The notes under the pieces: generated by a model
The model's database searches: none
What the model saw: the letters and a program-made list of their open reading frames with translations, nothing else
What the model was told of the DNA's origin: nothing
Made by a program: the position numbers and the translations under genes
Assembly: GCF_001666835.1 (NCBI RefSeq)
Contig: NZ_LZJF01000120.1
Span: 50,150-114,149, forward strand
DNA from: Mycobacterium sp. E3251
Lineage (GTDB): Bacteria > Actinomycetota > Actinomycetes > Mycobacteriales > Mycobacteriaceae
DNA length: 64,000 nt
Direction: 5' to 3'
Shown here: positions 54,845 to 63,722 of the stretch, piece after piece
Position numbering within the stretch: the first letter of the stretch is position 1
How the letters are laid out: every line of letters begins with the position of its first letter

Positions 54845-57800
54845 ATGACGGACGTCGCGGTCATCGGTCTCGCGTGCCGATTCCCCGGCGCGGCAAGCCC
54901 CCGCGAGTTCTGGGATCTCATCCGCGACGGCCGCGAGGCGACGCAACTGCCCGGGGACGTCGCGGAGTTCGACGCCGACTTCTTCAACCTCTCGCCGCGG
55001 GAGGCGTCCGCGATGGACCCCCGGCAACGATTGGCGCTCGAACTGACTTGGGAAGCCTTCGAAGACGCTTTCGTGGTTCCCGAAACCGTTCGCGGAACGG
55101 CGATTTCGGTGTACTTCGGGGCGATGGCCGACGATTACGCCGTCCTCACCCTGCGCGACATCGCCGACCACCTCGACCACCACTCGTTCGCCGGCATCAG
55201 CCGCGGCATGATCGCCAACCGGGTCTCGTACGCCTTCGGGTTGCAGGGTCCCAGCATGACCGTCGACTCCGGTCAATCGTCGTCGTTGGTCGCTGTGCAC
55301 CTGGCCTGCGAAAGCCTGCGCACGGGCGAGTCGGCGCTGGCGATCGCCGGCGGGGTTCACCTGAACCTGGCTGACGAAACGGCAATGCTGGAACGCGAAT
55401 TCGGCGCGCTGTCGACGTCGGGTCACACCTACGCGTTCGATCGGCGCGCGGACGGCTACGTCCGCGGCGAGGGTGGGGGACTGGTGCTGCTCAAGCCGCT
55501 GCCGGCGGCCATGCGGGACGGTGACCGCATTCACGCGGTCATCCGGGGCAGCGCGGCTGGTAATTCCGGGCACACGGCCGCCGGCCAGACGGTGCCCTCG
55601 GTTTCCGGTGAGGCCGACGTGATCCGGCGGGCGCTTGCCGCCGCCGGCCTGGGCAGCGGCGATATCGACTACGTGGAGGCGCACGGCACCGGCACGAAGG
55701 TCGGCGACGCGGTCGAGGCACGGGCGCTGGGCGAGGTGTTCGGTGCGCGCGAGCATCTGCTGCGGGTGGGGTCGGTGAAGACCAACATCGGCCACGCCGG
55801 GGGCGCCGCGGGAATTGCGGGCCTGCTCAAGACCGTGCTGGCGGTGCGGCATTCGGTGCTTCCGCCGAGCCTCAACTACGCCGACGGAAATCCCGACCTC
55901 GAATACCTGCGGGTCAACGTCGACGCGCTGCGCTGGCCGGCGGCGGGCCGTCCGCGCCGTGCCGGGGTGTCGTCGTTCGGCATGGGCGGCACGAACGCGC
56001 ATGTCGTCGTGGAACAGGCTCCCGCGCAACAGGATCCGCACGCGGATAGGTGTGACGGGTCAGTGGCGTGGGTGCTGTCGGCCCGCTCGGAGCAGGCCCT
56101 GGCCAACCAGGCGCGGCGGCTGGCGGAGCGGGTGGCCCACTCGGGCGTGACCGCGGCGGACGTGGGCTGGTCGTTGGCGACCACGCGCTCGGTGTTCGAG
56201 CATCGGGCGGTGCTGGTGGGCTCAGATCGCGACGTGCTGACGCGCGGCCTGGCCGGACTGGCGGCCGGAGGGCCGGCCCCCGGTGTGGTGGTGGGCCGGG
56301 CCGGGCCGGCGGGCCAGACGGCCTTCGTGTTTCCCGGCCAAGGCTCGCAATGGCCGGGCATGGGCCGCCAACTGCATCAACGCTTTCCGGCCTTCGCCCA
56401 CGCCTTCGACGAGGCCGCGGCGGCGATCGACGCCCACCTGCGGTCGCCGGTGCGCGAGGTGATGTGGGGCACCGACGCCGAGCTGTTGCAGGGCACGGAG
56501 TTCGCGCAGCCGGCACTGTTCGTCTTCGAGATCGCCCTGGCCGCGTTGTGGCGGTCCTGGGGCGTGACACCCGAACTGGTGCTGGGTCATTCGGTGGGGG
56601 AGATCGTCGCGGCCTGCGTGGCGGACGTGTTGTCGCTGGACGACGCGGCGCGCATCGTGGCGGTCCGCGGCGAATTGATGGCGGCGCTGCCGGCCGGCGG
56701 GGCGATGGTGGCGGTGAGCGCCGGCGAGGCCGAGGTCGCGCCGCTGCTGAACGACGGCGTGAGCATCGCGGCGGTCAACGGGCCCAATTCGGTGGTCCTG
56801 TCCGGTGAGCGGGCCGCGGTGGAAACCGTGGCCGACCGGCTGGCGGGCACCGGCCGGCGGACGCACCGGTTGGCGGTCTCGCACGCGTTTCACTCGGCGT
56901 CGATGGAGCCGATGCTCGAGGAGTTCGCGCATCGGGTGGCCGGCATCGAGCCGCGACGGCCGCGAATCTGCCTGGTGTCCAACGTCTCCGGAGAGCCGGC
57001 CGGAACCGGGTACGGGTCCGCCGACTACTGGGTCGAGCATGTGCGCCGGCAGGTGCGTTTTCTCGACGGCGTGCGCACCGCCGAGGCCTTGGGGGCGACG
57101 GTGTTCGTCGAGGTGGGCCCAGGCGGTGGGCTCAGCGCGGCGGTCGACCAATCGCTGGCCACCGACCGGCCGATCTCGGTGGTCACCGTGCCCAAGGATG
57201 CTCCGGAGATCGAGTCGGTGCTCAGCGCGGCGGGCCGGCTCTTCACCGCCGGAGTGGGCGTGAGCTGGCCGGCCGTGTTCGACGGCTCGCGTGCGCGCCG
57301 GGTCGACCTGCCCACGTATGGCTTTGCCCGGCAACGGTTCTGGCTCGGTGACGAGCATAATGCGTTGCCCGGCAAGGTAACCCGGTCGCCGGGGCTGGCC
57401 GAACAATTGCACGCCCTGGACCCCGCGCAGCGGCAGAGCCGGCTTGCCGAGCTGGTCTGCGAGCACACGGCCGCCGTGTCGGGTCATCCGGACGGCCGAG
57501 CCATCGACCGCGATCGTGCCTTCGCCGACCTCGGGTTCGACTCGCTGACCGGCGTCGAACTGCGCAACCGGCTGACCACGGCGACCGGGCTGGCGCTTTC
57601 GCGGACCCTGATCTTCGACTATCCCACCCCCGCGGCGCTGGCCGATCATCTGCGCCGGCAATTGTTCCGCGGCGAAGACGACGAATCGGACGAGGAAAAG
57701 GTGTGGTCGACGCTGCGCGGCATCCCGCTCGCCGAGCTTCGAAGAACGGGATTGCTCGACAAACTTCTGCTGCTCGCCGGGGGCCCGGAAAGCGTTGTCG

Positions 57801-57892
57801 CCGAACCGGTCATCGACATGATCGACTCGTTGAGCCCCGACGCCCTGATCGCGATGGCGCTGAATTCCGGCGACGACGAGGACGCCGAATGA
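54845..57892 (+). CDS. pks9: PKS loading-type module, KSQ-AT-ACP (Pks9-like)
   Basis: 1015 residues. The KS domain starts at residue 3 with no docking helix, and its active-site Cys is replaced by Gln: VDSGQSSSL, Q144. The two catalytic His regions remain (VEAHGTGT, TNIGHAGG). This is the KSQ form, which decarboxylates the ACP-bound extender to make a starter and cannot condense. AT has GHSVGE and HAFH (malonyl type), so acetyl-ACP is the expected starter. ACP has GFDSLTGVEL (Ser near 899). DH, ER and KR are absent. The C-terminal tail (VIDMIDSLSPDALIAMAL) resembles an acyl-donor docking domain. The start ATG follows the pks8 stop by one base. It is placed after the modules it would feed. Confidence 0.93.
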   Translation: MTDVAVIGLACRFPGAASPREFWDLIRDGREATQLPGDVAEFDADFFNLSPREASAMDPRQRLALELTWEAFEDAFVVPETVRGTAISVYFGAMADDYAVLTLRDIADHLDHHSFAGISRGMIANRVSYAFGLQGPSMTVDSGQSSSLVAVHLACESLRTGESALAIAGGVHLNLADETAMLEREFGALSTSGHTYAFDRRADGYVRGEGGGLVLLKPLPAAMRDGDRIHAVIRGSAAGNSGHTAAGQTVPSVSGEADVIRRALAAAGLGSGDIDYVEAHGTGTKVGDAVEARALGEVFGAREHLLRVGSVKTNIGHAGGAAGIAGLLKTVLAVRHSVLPPSLNYADGNPDLEYLRVNVDALRWPAAGRPRRAGVSSFGMGGTNAHVVVEQAPAQQDPHADRCDGSVAWVLSARSEQALANQARRLAERVAHSGVTAADVGWSLATTRSVFEHRAVLVGSDRDVLTRGLAGLAAGGPAPGVVVGRAGPAGQTAFVFPGQGSQWPGMGRQLHQRFPAFAHAFDEAAAAIDAHLRSPVREVMWGTDAELLQGTEFAQPALFVFEIALAALWRSWGVTPELVLGHSVGEIVAACVADVLSLDDAARIVAVRGELMAALPAGGAMVAVSAGEAEVAPLLNDGVSIAAVNGPNSVVLSGERAAVETVADRLAGTGRRTHRLAVSHAFHSASMEPMLEEFAHRVAGIEPRRPRICLVSNVSGEPAGTGYGSADYWVEHVRRQVRFLDGVRTAEALGATVFVEVGPGGGLSAAVDQSLATDRPISVVTVPKDAPEIESVLSAAGRLFTAGVGVSWPAVFDGSRARRVDLPTYGFARQRFWLGDEHNALPGKVTRSPGLAEQLHALDPAQRQSRLAELVCEHTAAVSGHPDGRAIDRDRAFADLGFDSLTGVELRNRLTTATGLALSRTLIFDYPTPAALADHLRRQLFRGEDDESDEEKVWSTLRGIPLAELRRTGLLDKLLLLAGGPESVVAEPVIDMIDSLSPDALIAMALNSGDDEDAE

Positions 57893-57936
57893 CGGAATCT
57901 CGATGCAATACAACACATGTCGAATACGCCGTTTTT

Positions 57937-57965
57937 TTGCCGGGCCACTCGGAACGGCCTAGACT
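57937..57965 (+). promoter_or_regulatory. sigma-A-like promoter of pks11
   Basis: TTGCCG (57937-57942), a 17-base spacer and TAGACT (57960-57965). The expected start near 57972 leaves a leader of about 48 bases. It lies in the 127-base gap after pks9, so pks11 can be transcribed apart from the type I genes. Confidence 0.6.
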
Positions 57966-58019
57966 TCGGGAATTGATGAAAGTCCCTTTTGAGCTGGGAC
58001 GCAAGCAAGAGGGTTGGGC

Positions 58020-59081
58020 ATGAGCGTCATCGCGGGCGTGTGCGGAGCGTTGCCGCCGCATCGTTACAGCCAGGCCGAAATCACCGACCAGATCGTCGAA
58101 TTCCCCGCATTGAAGGAGCACGAAGAGGTCGTTCGGCGGTTGCACGCCGCCGCCAAGGTCAACAGCCGCCACTTGGTCCTGCCGCTGGAGCGGTACCCGT
58201 CGCTGACCGATTTCGGCGAGGCGAACGAGGTCTTCATCGAACGCGCCGTCGAACTCGGCTGCGAAGCGTTGCTGGGCGCGCTGGACGAGGCGGGCCTGCG
58301 GCCGCAGGACATCGACATGATCGCCACCACCACGGTCACCGGCGTTGCCGTGCCGTCACTCGACGCGAGGATCGCCGGCCGGCTCGGACTGCGCTCGGAC
58401 GTGCGCCGGGTTCCGCTGTTCGGTCTGGGCTGCGCGGCCGGGGCGGCGGGCGTGGGCCAACTGCACGACTACCTGCGCGGCGCGCCGGACGGCGTCGCGG
58501 TCCTGGTGTCGGTCGAGCTGTGCTCCCTCACCTTCCCCGCGGTCAAGCCGACCGTCTCCGGTCTGGTGGGAACCGCCATGTTCGGCGATGGGGCCGCCGC
58601 CGTGGTCGCCGTCGGCGACCGTCGCGCCGACCGCATGAGCCCCGGCGGGCCCGACATCGTCGACTCCCGCAGTCGGCTCTATCCCGAATCGCTGCACATC
58701 ATGTCCTGGAACGTCAGCTCGACCGGGTTGCACCTGGTGATGTCGCCCGAGCTGACGAACCTCATCGACCGCCACCTGGCGGGCGACGTGAGCAGGTTCC
58801 TGGGCGCCCACGGGTTGACGACGGACGACGTCGGCGCCTGGGTGGCGCATCCCGGCGGACCCAAGGTCATCAACGCGATCGGCAACAGTCTCGGGCTGGC
58901 ACCGGACGCCCTCGAGCTGACCTGGCGCTCGCTGGGCGAGATCGCGAACCTGTCGTCGGCCTCGGTGCTGCACATCCTGCGCGACACCATCGCCAAGCCG
59001 CCGCCCGGCGGCAGCCCCGGGCTGATGCTCGCGATGGGCCCGGGATTCAGCTCCGAGCTCGTGCTCTTGCGCTGGCGCTGA
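58020..59081 (+). CDS. pks11: type III polyketide synthase (Pks11-like)
   Basis: 353 residues, the same length as the enzyme at 41031 and similar throughout. Catalytic Cys in [13 protein letters not shown], His in [10 protein letters not shown], Asn in [12 protein letters not shown]. The M. tuberculosis orthologue is reported to make methyl-branched alkylpyrones from long-chain acyl-CoA with malonyl and methylmalonyl units. ATG 58020 has an AAGAGGG site nearby. It closes the PKS cluster; in H37Rv a cytochrome P450 gene (cyp139) follows, but here none does. Confidence 0.93.
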   Translation: MSVIAGVCGALPPHRYSQAEITDQIVEFPALKEHEEVVRRLHAAAKVNSRHLVLPLERYPSLTDFGEANEVFIERAVELGCEALLGALDEAGLRPQDIDMIATTTVTGVAVPSLDARIAGRLGLRSDVRRVPLFGLGCAAGAAGVGQLHDYLRGAPDGVAVLVSVELCSLTFPAVKPTVSGLVGTAMFGDGAAAVVAVGDRRADRMSPGGPDIVDSRSRLYPESLHIMSWNVSSTGLHLVMSPELTNLIDRHLAGDVSRFLGAHGLTTDDVGAWVAHPGGPKVINAIGNSLGLAPDALELTWRSLGEIANLSSASVLHILRDTIAKPPPGGSPGLMLAMGPGFSSELVLLRWR

Positions 59082-59147
59082 GCGCGCGCCTCACAGCTCA
59101 GTCCCCAACGACGACGACCCTCATGCGCACCTTCCCTCTGAGCCGAG

Positions 59148-59193
59148 TTGACCATCATTGCACTATGCAATAGTTGCAGTAGGAAGTAATATT
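59148..59193 (+). promoter_or_regulatory. AT-rich promoter region with inverted repeat before the STAS-like gene
   Basis: TTGACC (59148-59153) is a good -35, and ATTGC-actat-GCAAT (59157-59171) is an inverted repeat in the spacer. TAATAT (59188-59193) is -10-like but far from the -35 (34 bases), so it may belong to another start; TAGTTG at 59171-59176 sits at 17-base spacing. The region is clearly regulatory in composition; element assignment is uncertain. Confidence 0.4.
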
Positions 59194-59277
59194 GATGCTG
59201 ATCAAGGTAAGGGAGTAACAGCTCCGGCAACCGGTACGACGCGTTGATCCCACCGTCGATGCCCGAGAGGGGTCGTT

Positions 59278-59751
59278 GTGCTGAAAGAACTTTCGGACAT
59301 GCCCGCGGGTGTTCAAGCCTTGGAGGCGATCGGGACGGTGACAACCGACGACTACGAGCGGGTCTTTGCGCCGCTCATCGATCGAGCGCGAGAAGACGGG
59401 CATCGGATGCGACTGCTTTACCAGTTCGGGCCGGACTTCGAGTGCATCACGCCGGGTGCGCTGTGGGCGGACGCTCGACTGGGGTCGGGTTACGTGCGGC
59501 TGCTCGATGGCTGCGCTGTCGTCAGCGACGTCGACTGGATCCGCGCACCGGCTCGCGGCATCGGCAGGTTTATGCCTTGCTCGATGCGGCTTTACTGCGA
59601 CGGTGAGCGCGACGACGCGGTGGCCTGGCTGACCTCGCTCCCGGTCCGCGCCGACGTCTCGGCCCGCGACATGGCCAAGGCTTATATCGGTGGATCATTC
59701 GCCGCCGTCGCAATCCTTGGAAGGCTCGTCATCGCCAAGCGCGGAAAGTAA
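59278..59751 (+). CDS. SpoIIAA/STAS-like small protein
   Basis: 157 residues. The pattern resembles the SpoIIAA-like (DUF3478) family: YERVFAPLIDRAREDGHRMR, LLYQFGPDFECITPGALWAD and a C-terminal hydrophobic helix (GGSFAAVAILGRLVIAK). Family members fold like anti-sigma antagonists and lipid-binding SEC14/STAS proteins, but their role is mostly unknown. GTG 59278 follows GAGAGGGG. It stands alone between pks11 and the convergent ABC-F gene. Confidence 0.78.
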   Translation: MLKELSDMPAGVQALEAIGTVTTDDYERVFAPLIDRAREDGHRMRLLYQFGPDFECITPGALWADARLGSGYVRLLDGCAVVSDVDWIRAPARGIGRFMPCSMRLYCDGERDDAVAWLTSLPVRADVSARDMAKAYIGGSFAAVAILGRLVIAKRGK

Positions 59752-59858
59752 CCGCCACCGGACTGTCTGAAAAAGCGGTACACATCTGGCGGGCATGCTG
59801 GTACCGCGCGCGCTGGGTGGAAAGGAATGAAGTCGCGCGCTTACGGTCGGGTCTCCGA

Positions 59859-61637
59859 CTATTCCAGCGCCTCCGAGAGGTTCAGCCAGCGGCTCTCCGT
59901 CGCCGCGACCTCGTCTTCGAGCGCGCGCAACTCCTGGGTGAGCCGGGTGATGCCGACGTGGTCCGCCTGGTCGTGCTCGGCCAGCTCGTGGTGTTTGGCC
60001 GCGATCCGGTCGGCCAGCCGCGCGAGCTGGCGGTCGACGCCGGCCAGCTCCTTCTCCGCGGCCCGCCGCTCGGCTCCCGAAATCCCCGCCGGCTCAACCG
60101 GAGCGGCGGCGGCAGGCGGCGCGGCCGCGCCGGCTTCCCGCCGCGCCAGCCGCAGGTACTCGTCGATGCCGCCGGGCAGGTGCCGCAACCGGCCGTCGAG
60201 AACGGCGTACTGCTGGTCGGTGATCCGCTCGAGCAGGTAGCGGTCGTGGGAGACGACGATCAGGGTGCCGGGCCAGGAGTCGAGCAGGTCTTCCATGGCG
60301 GTGAGCATGTCGGTGTCGACGTCGTTGGTCGGCTCGTCGAGGAGCAGCACGTTGGGCTCGGAGAGCAGCGTGAGCATCAGCTGCAGGCGCCGACGCTGCC
60401 CGCCGGAGAGTTCGCCGATCCGGGCCGAGAGCTGTCCCCGGCCGAAGCCGAGCCGCTCCAGCAGTTGGGCGGGCGTCACCTCGCGGCCCTCGACCTCGTA
60501 CCCGCCGGAGAGCCGGCCCAGCACGTCGGCGATGCGGTCGTCAGCGAGCCCGGCCAGGGCGTCGCCCTGCTGGTCGAGCACGGCCAGCTGGACGGTTTTG
60601 CCGCGCTTGACGCGTCCGGTGTCCGGCAAGATGCTCCCGGCGATCAGCCCCAGCAGCGTCGACTTCCCGGCGCCGTTGGCGCCGACGATGCCGGTGCGTT
60701 CGCCCGGGGCGATCCGCCATTCGACGTCGCGCAGCACCGGGTGGCCGTCGAACGCGACCGACACGTCGAGCAGATCAATGACGTCCTTGCCGAGCCGAGC
60801 GGTCGCCAGCTTGGCCAGCTCGACGTTGTTCCGCAGCGGGGGCACGTCGGCGATCAGCTGGTTGGCCGCCTCGATGCGGAACTTGGGCTTCGAGGTGCGG
60901 GCCGGCGCGCCGCGCCGCAGCCAGGCCAGCTCCTTGCGCATCAGGTTCTGCCGCTTGGCTTCGGTGGCGGCCGCCATCCGGTCGCGCTCGACGCGCTGCA
61001 GCACGTAGGCCGCGTAACCGCCCTCGAACGGCTCCACGATCCCGTCGTGCACCTCCCACGTCGTGGTGGCGACCTCGTCCAGGAACCAGCGGTCGTGCGT
61101 GACCAGCAGCAGCCCGCCGGTATTGCGTGCCCAGCGTTGGCGTAGGTGTTCCGCGAGCCAGGCGATGCCCTCGATGTCCAGGTGGTTGGTGGGCTCGTCG
61201 AGCGCGATGACGTCCCACTCGCCGACCAGCAGCCTAGCCAGCTGGACGCGCCTGCGCTGGCCGCCGCTCAGCGTCGAGATCGCGGCGTCCCAGCCGATGT
61301 CGGAGACCAGGCCGCCGACCACGTCGCGCACCCGCGCGTCACCGGCCCATTGGTGTTCGGCCGCATCGCCGACCAGCGTCCAGCCCACGGTGTGGTCCGG
61401 GTCCAGGGTGTCCGCCTGGCTCAGCGCGCCCACCCGCAAGCCGCTGCGGCGGGTGACGCGGCCGGAGTCGGGCTGCAGCTGGCCGGTCAGCAACCGCAGC
61501 AGGCTGGATTTGCCGTCCCCGTTGCGCCCGACGATGCCGATGCGGGCGCCGTCGTTCACGCCCAGCGTCACCGATTCGAATACCAGCTGGGTCGGGTATT
61601 CGAGGTGGATGGCCTCGGCTCCCAATAGGTGTGCCAC
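59859..61637 (-). CDS. ABC-F family ATPase (undivided homologue of Rv1668c/Rv1667c)
   Basis: 592 residues with two ABC domains and no membrane segment. Walker A GIVGRNGDGKSSLL and GIVGANGAGKSTLL; signatures STLSGGQRRRVQLAR and GELSGGQRRRLQLML; Walker B with DEPTNHLD and DEPTNDVD. A charged linker follows domain 1, and a C-terminal coiled coil begins about residue 525 (EKELAGVDRQLARLADRIAA). ABC-F proteins act on the ribosome, in translation or in antibiotic protection, and are not transporters. In H37Rv the corresponding gene is annotated as two parts (Rv1668c, Rv1667c); here one frame covers both. The substrate antibiotic, if any, is unknown. Confidence 0.92.
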   Translation of the reverse strand: MAHLLGAEAIHLEYPTQLVFESVTLGVNDGARIGIVGRNGDGKSSLLRLLTGQLQPDSGRVTRRSGLRVGALSQADTLDPDHTVGWTLVGDAAEHQWAGDARVRDVVGGLVSDIGWDAAISTLSGGQRRRVQLARLLVGEWDVIALDEPTNHLDIEGIAWLAEHLRQRWARNTGGLLLVTHDRWFLDEVATTTWEVHDGIVEPFEGGYAAYVLQRVERDRMAAATEAKRQNLMRKELAWLRRGAPARTSKPKFRIEAANQLIADVPPLRNNVELAKLATARLGKDVIDLLDVSVAFDGHPVLRDVEWRIAPGERTGIVGANGAGKSTLLGLIAGSILPDTGRVKRGKTVQLAVLDQQGDALAGLADDRIADVLGRLSGGYEVEGREVTPAQLLERLGFGRGQLSARIGELSGGQRRRLQLMLTLLSEPNVLLLDEPTNDVDTDMLTAMEDLLDSWPGTLIVVSHDRYLLERITDQQYAVLDGRLRHLPGGIDEYLRLARREAGAAAPPAAAAPVEPAGISGAERRAAEKELAGVDRQLARLADRIAAKHHELAEHDQADHVGITRLTQELRALEDEVAATESRWLNLSEALE

Positions 61638-61656
61638 CGGCCCGACCCTACTGCGG

Positions 61657-62385
61657 CTATTCGAGGGTCAGCAGCGCCCGGTCGACTTCGCTCTGGGTCT
61701 CCGCCGATGCCTTGCTGGCCACCGCGTCCAGGAAGCGGCTGGCGAGTTCGCGCAGTTTCAGGTTGGTTTCCTGGGATCGCCAGACCAGGATGTCGAACGC
61801 CCGCTCCGCGGAGATGCCATAGGCGGCCATGAGGACGCCCTTCGCCTGTTCGATCCGGGCCCGGGCGTCGGCGACCGCCGACAGCACGTTGTTGATGTCG
61901 GTCTGCAGCGAGTCGGTGACGTCGACGTAGAAGCCGGACGTCCCGAGCGGGGTGCCGTGGTCGTCGAGCATCCGGTCGCCCGCGACGACGACGCAGTGGG
62001 TGCGCCCGCCGGTGTCGATGATGCGGTGGCGGCTGCTGAACGGCTTGCCGTGCATTACGCGTTCCAGGACGGCGGCGACGCGCTCGCGGTCGTCTGGGTG
62101 CTTGTGCTTGAGCAGCAGTTCCGTGGTGGGCTGCACCTGTCCCGGCTTGTATCCGTGCATGCGGGCGACCGCCGCCGACCACTCCCAGCGGTGGCCGTCC
62201 AGGAAGAACCGGAACCGGCCGACACTCTGCGGCTCGCCGAGGCCCAGGACCAAGTCGACCGCGTTCAGGTCTTGCTCGTCGACGGCATCGGACATGAACA
62301 CCTCGCACGCCGAGTCGGCCGAACCGTCGTCGGGGGAGTCCCCGTTGCGGCCGTGGACGGCCTCGTCTTCGAAGTTCACGGTCAT
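61657..62385 (-). CDS. PAS-ANTAR transcription antitermination regulator
   Basis: 242 residues. The PAS domain at about 55-160 includes FFLDGHRWEWSAAVARMHGY and HKHPDDRERVAAVLERVM. The ANTAR RNA-binding domain at about 165-225 has the signature Ala-Gly/Ala pattern in IEQAKGVLMAAYGISAERAF and ILVWRSQETNLKLRELA. PAS-ANTAR proteins sense a signal and bind paired hairpins in nascent RNA to block termination. ATG 62385 follows GAAGGGCAG; the ORF is open to 62457, and ATG 62295 is a less likely alternative. The 19-base gap to the ABC-F gene suggests co-transcription, so it could control ABC-F expression (inference). Confidence 0.88.
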   Translation of the reverse strand: MTVNFEDEAVHGRNGDSPDDGSADSACEVFMSDAVDEQDLNAVDLVLGLGEPQSVGRFRFFLDGHRWEWSAAVARMHGYKPGQVQPTTELLLKHKHPDDRERVAAVLERVMHGKPFSSRHRIIDTGGRTHCVVVAGDRMLDDHGTPLGTSGFYVDVTDSLQTDINNVLSAVADARARIEQAKGVLMAAYGISAERAFDILVWRSQETNLKLRELASRFLDAVASKASAETQSEVDRALLTLE

Positions 62386-62460
62386 CGCGCACTGCCCTTC
62401 AGATCCGTAACTATGTCCTCTGCATATCAATGCCCACTTTCGCGCGGGTCCATTCATGCA

Positions 62461-63567
62461 TCAGGCTTTTCGATACGGCTCGGCATCAGCGTGTTTGAAC
62501 TCGAGGCCCAGCCCGGGCCGGTCCCGGTCCGGCCGCAGCGCCCCACCCTCGGGCGGCAGGGCGCCGTCGAACAGCATGTGCTCGATGCGGTGGTGATCGT
62601 GGAAGTACTCCAGGTGCCGCAGGTTCGGGATGGCGCTGGCCACGTGCGCGTGCAGGTTGGGGGCGCAGTGGCCGGACACGTCGACGTTGCGGGCGGCGGC
62701 CACGGCGGCGGCGCGCAGCCAGTCGGTGATCCCGCCGCAGCGGGTGACGTCGATTTGCAGGCAGTCGATCGCGTCGGCGGCGAGCATCCGGTTGAAGTAG
62801 GCCAGGTCGTAGCCGTACTCGCCCGCGGTGACGTCCGGGGTGACCTGGTCGCGCACTTCCCGCAACCCGGCCAGGTCGTCGGAGGAGACGGGTTCCTCGA
62901 ACCATGTGACGTCGTGGGCGGACATCGCGTGGGCCATCCGAATGGCCTGCTTGCGGCGGTAGGCGCCGTTGGCGTCCACATATAGCTCGACGTCCGGCCC
63001 GATCACCTTGCGCGAGAGCGCGATGCGGTCAAGGTCACGGCGCTCGTCGGAGCCCCACGACTCGCCGATCTTGATCTTGACTCGTGGGATCTTCCACTCC
63101 TGCACCCAGCGTTCGAGTTGGGCGCGGGTGGTGCGTTCGTCATAGGTGGTGAAGCCGCCGCTGCCGTAGATCGGAACCCGGTCGTGCGCCATGCCGAGCA
63201 GGCGGCATACCGGTAGGCCCACGAGTTTGCCCTTGAGGTCCCACAGCGCGGTGTCGACCGCCGAGATCGCGCACGACACCAGACCCGGGCGCCCGTTGTT
63301 GCGCATCGACCGGACCATCGCCTGCCACCCGCCGGGGATGTCGAGGGCGCTGCGCCCGGTGACCGTGCCGGCGAGCGGCCCGTTGATCAGCGCGCCGCAC
63401 GCGCCGTCGGCGTAGGTGTAGCCGATCCCGCGCCGCCCGCCCGCGGCAACCTCGGCCAGCACCAGGGTGGTCGACGACCAGGGCAGGGTTCCGTCGGCTT
63501 CCGGTGCGTCGGTGGGGATTTCGTAGACCCGCGCGGTGACCTCGTCGATGCGTGCGTCGAGGGTCAT
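62461..63567 (-). CDS. enolase-superfamily enzyme (mandelate racemase / muconate lactonizing type)
   Basis: 368 residues. An N-terminal capping domain precedes the barrel domain, which carries the K-x-K base motif in RVKIKIGES, metal ligands in LYVDANGAYRR, WFEEPVSSDD and AGEYGYDLAY, and the later motifs DVTRCGGITDWL and SGHCAPNLHAHVA with a candidate catalytic His. The superfamily abstracts a proton alpha to a carboxylate; the substrate is a sugar acid or similar and is not identifiable. ATG 63567 overlaps the stop of the upstream SDR reading frame (ATGA), so the pair was coupled. An ORF extension to 63657 lies within the SDR tail. Confidence 0.9.
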   Translation of the reverse strand: MTLDARIDEVTARVYEIPTDAPEADGTLPWSSTTLVLAEVAAGGRRGIGYTYADGACGALINGPLAGTVTGRSALDIPGGWQAMVRSMRNNGRPGLVSCAISAVDTALWDLKGKLVGLPVCRLLGMAHDRVPIYGSGGFTTYDERTTRAQLERWVQEWKIPRVKIKIGESWGSDERRDLDRIALSRKVIGPDVELYVDANGAYRRKQAIRMAHAMSAHDVTWFEEPVSSDDLAGLREVRDQVTPDVTAGEYGYDLAYFNRMLAADAIDCLQIDVTRCGGITDWLRAAAVAAARNVDVSGHCAPNLHAHVASAIPNLRHLEYFHDHHRIEHMLFDGALPPEGGALRPDRDRPGLGLEFKHADAEPYRKA

Positions 63568-63722
63568 CGCGTCCACCGGCGCGCGGCGAGCCACGCGCCA
63601 AGTCCGGCCGCGCCGAGCGCGCCCGTGCCGCTGATGACGGGGTGTTGCGACGCCCACAGTTGCGGGCTCAGCGTGTGGGACTTGTCGTCGAACCCGCCGT
63701 GGGCGCCGTGGTCGCTGCCCGC
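63564..63722 (-). pseudogene. 3' end of a short-chain dehydrogenase gene, separated from its body
   Basis: The minus strand encodes about 52 residues typical of the C-terminus of large mycobacterial SDR proteins: AGSDHGAHGGFDDKSHTLSP, then QLWASQHPV and a hydrophobic end (GTGALGAAGLGAWLAA). The stop overlaps the enolase-superfamily start. Upstream of 63722 the minus strand no longer encodes SDR sequence; instead the same gene's body segment continues on the opposite strand. The minus-strand frame stays open to 63986 only because it reads the antisense of that segment. The gene is therefore broken here, by a rearrangement or by an assembly error. Confidence 0.75.
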
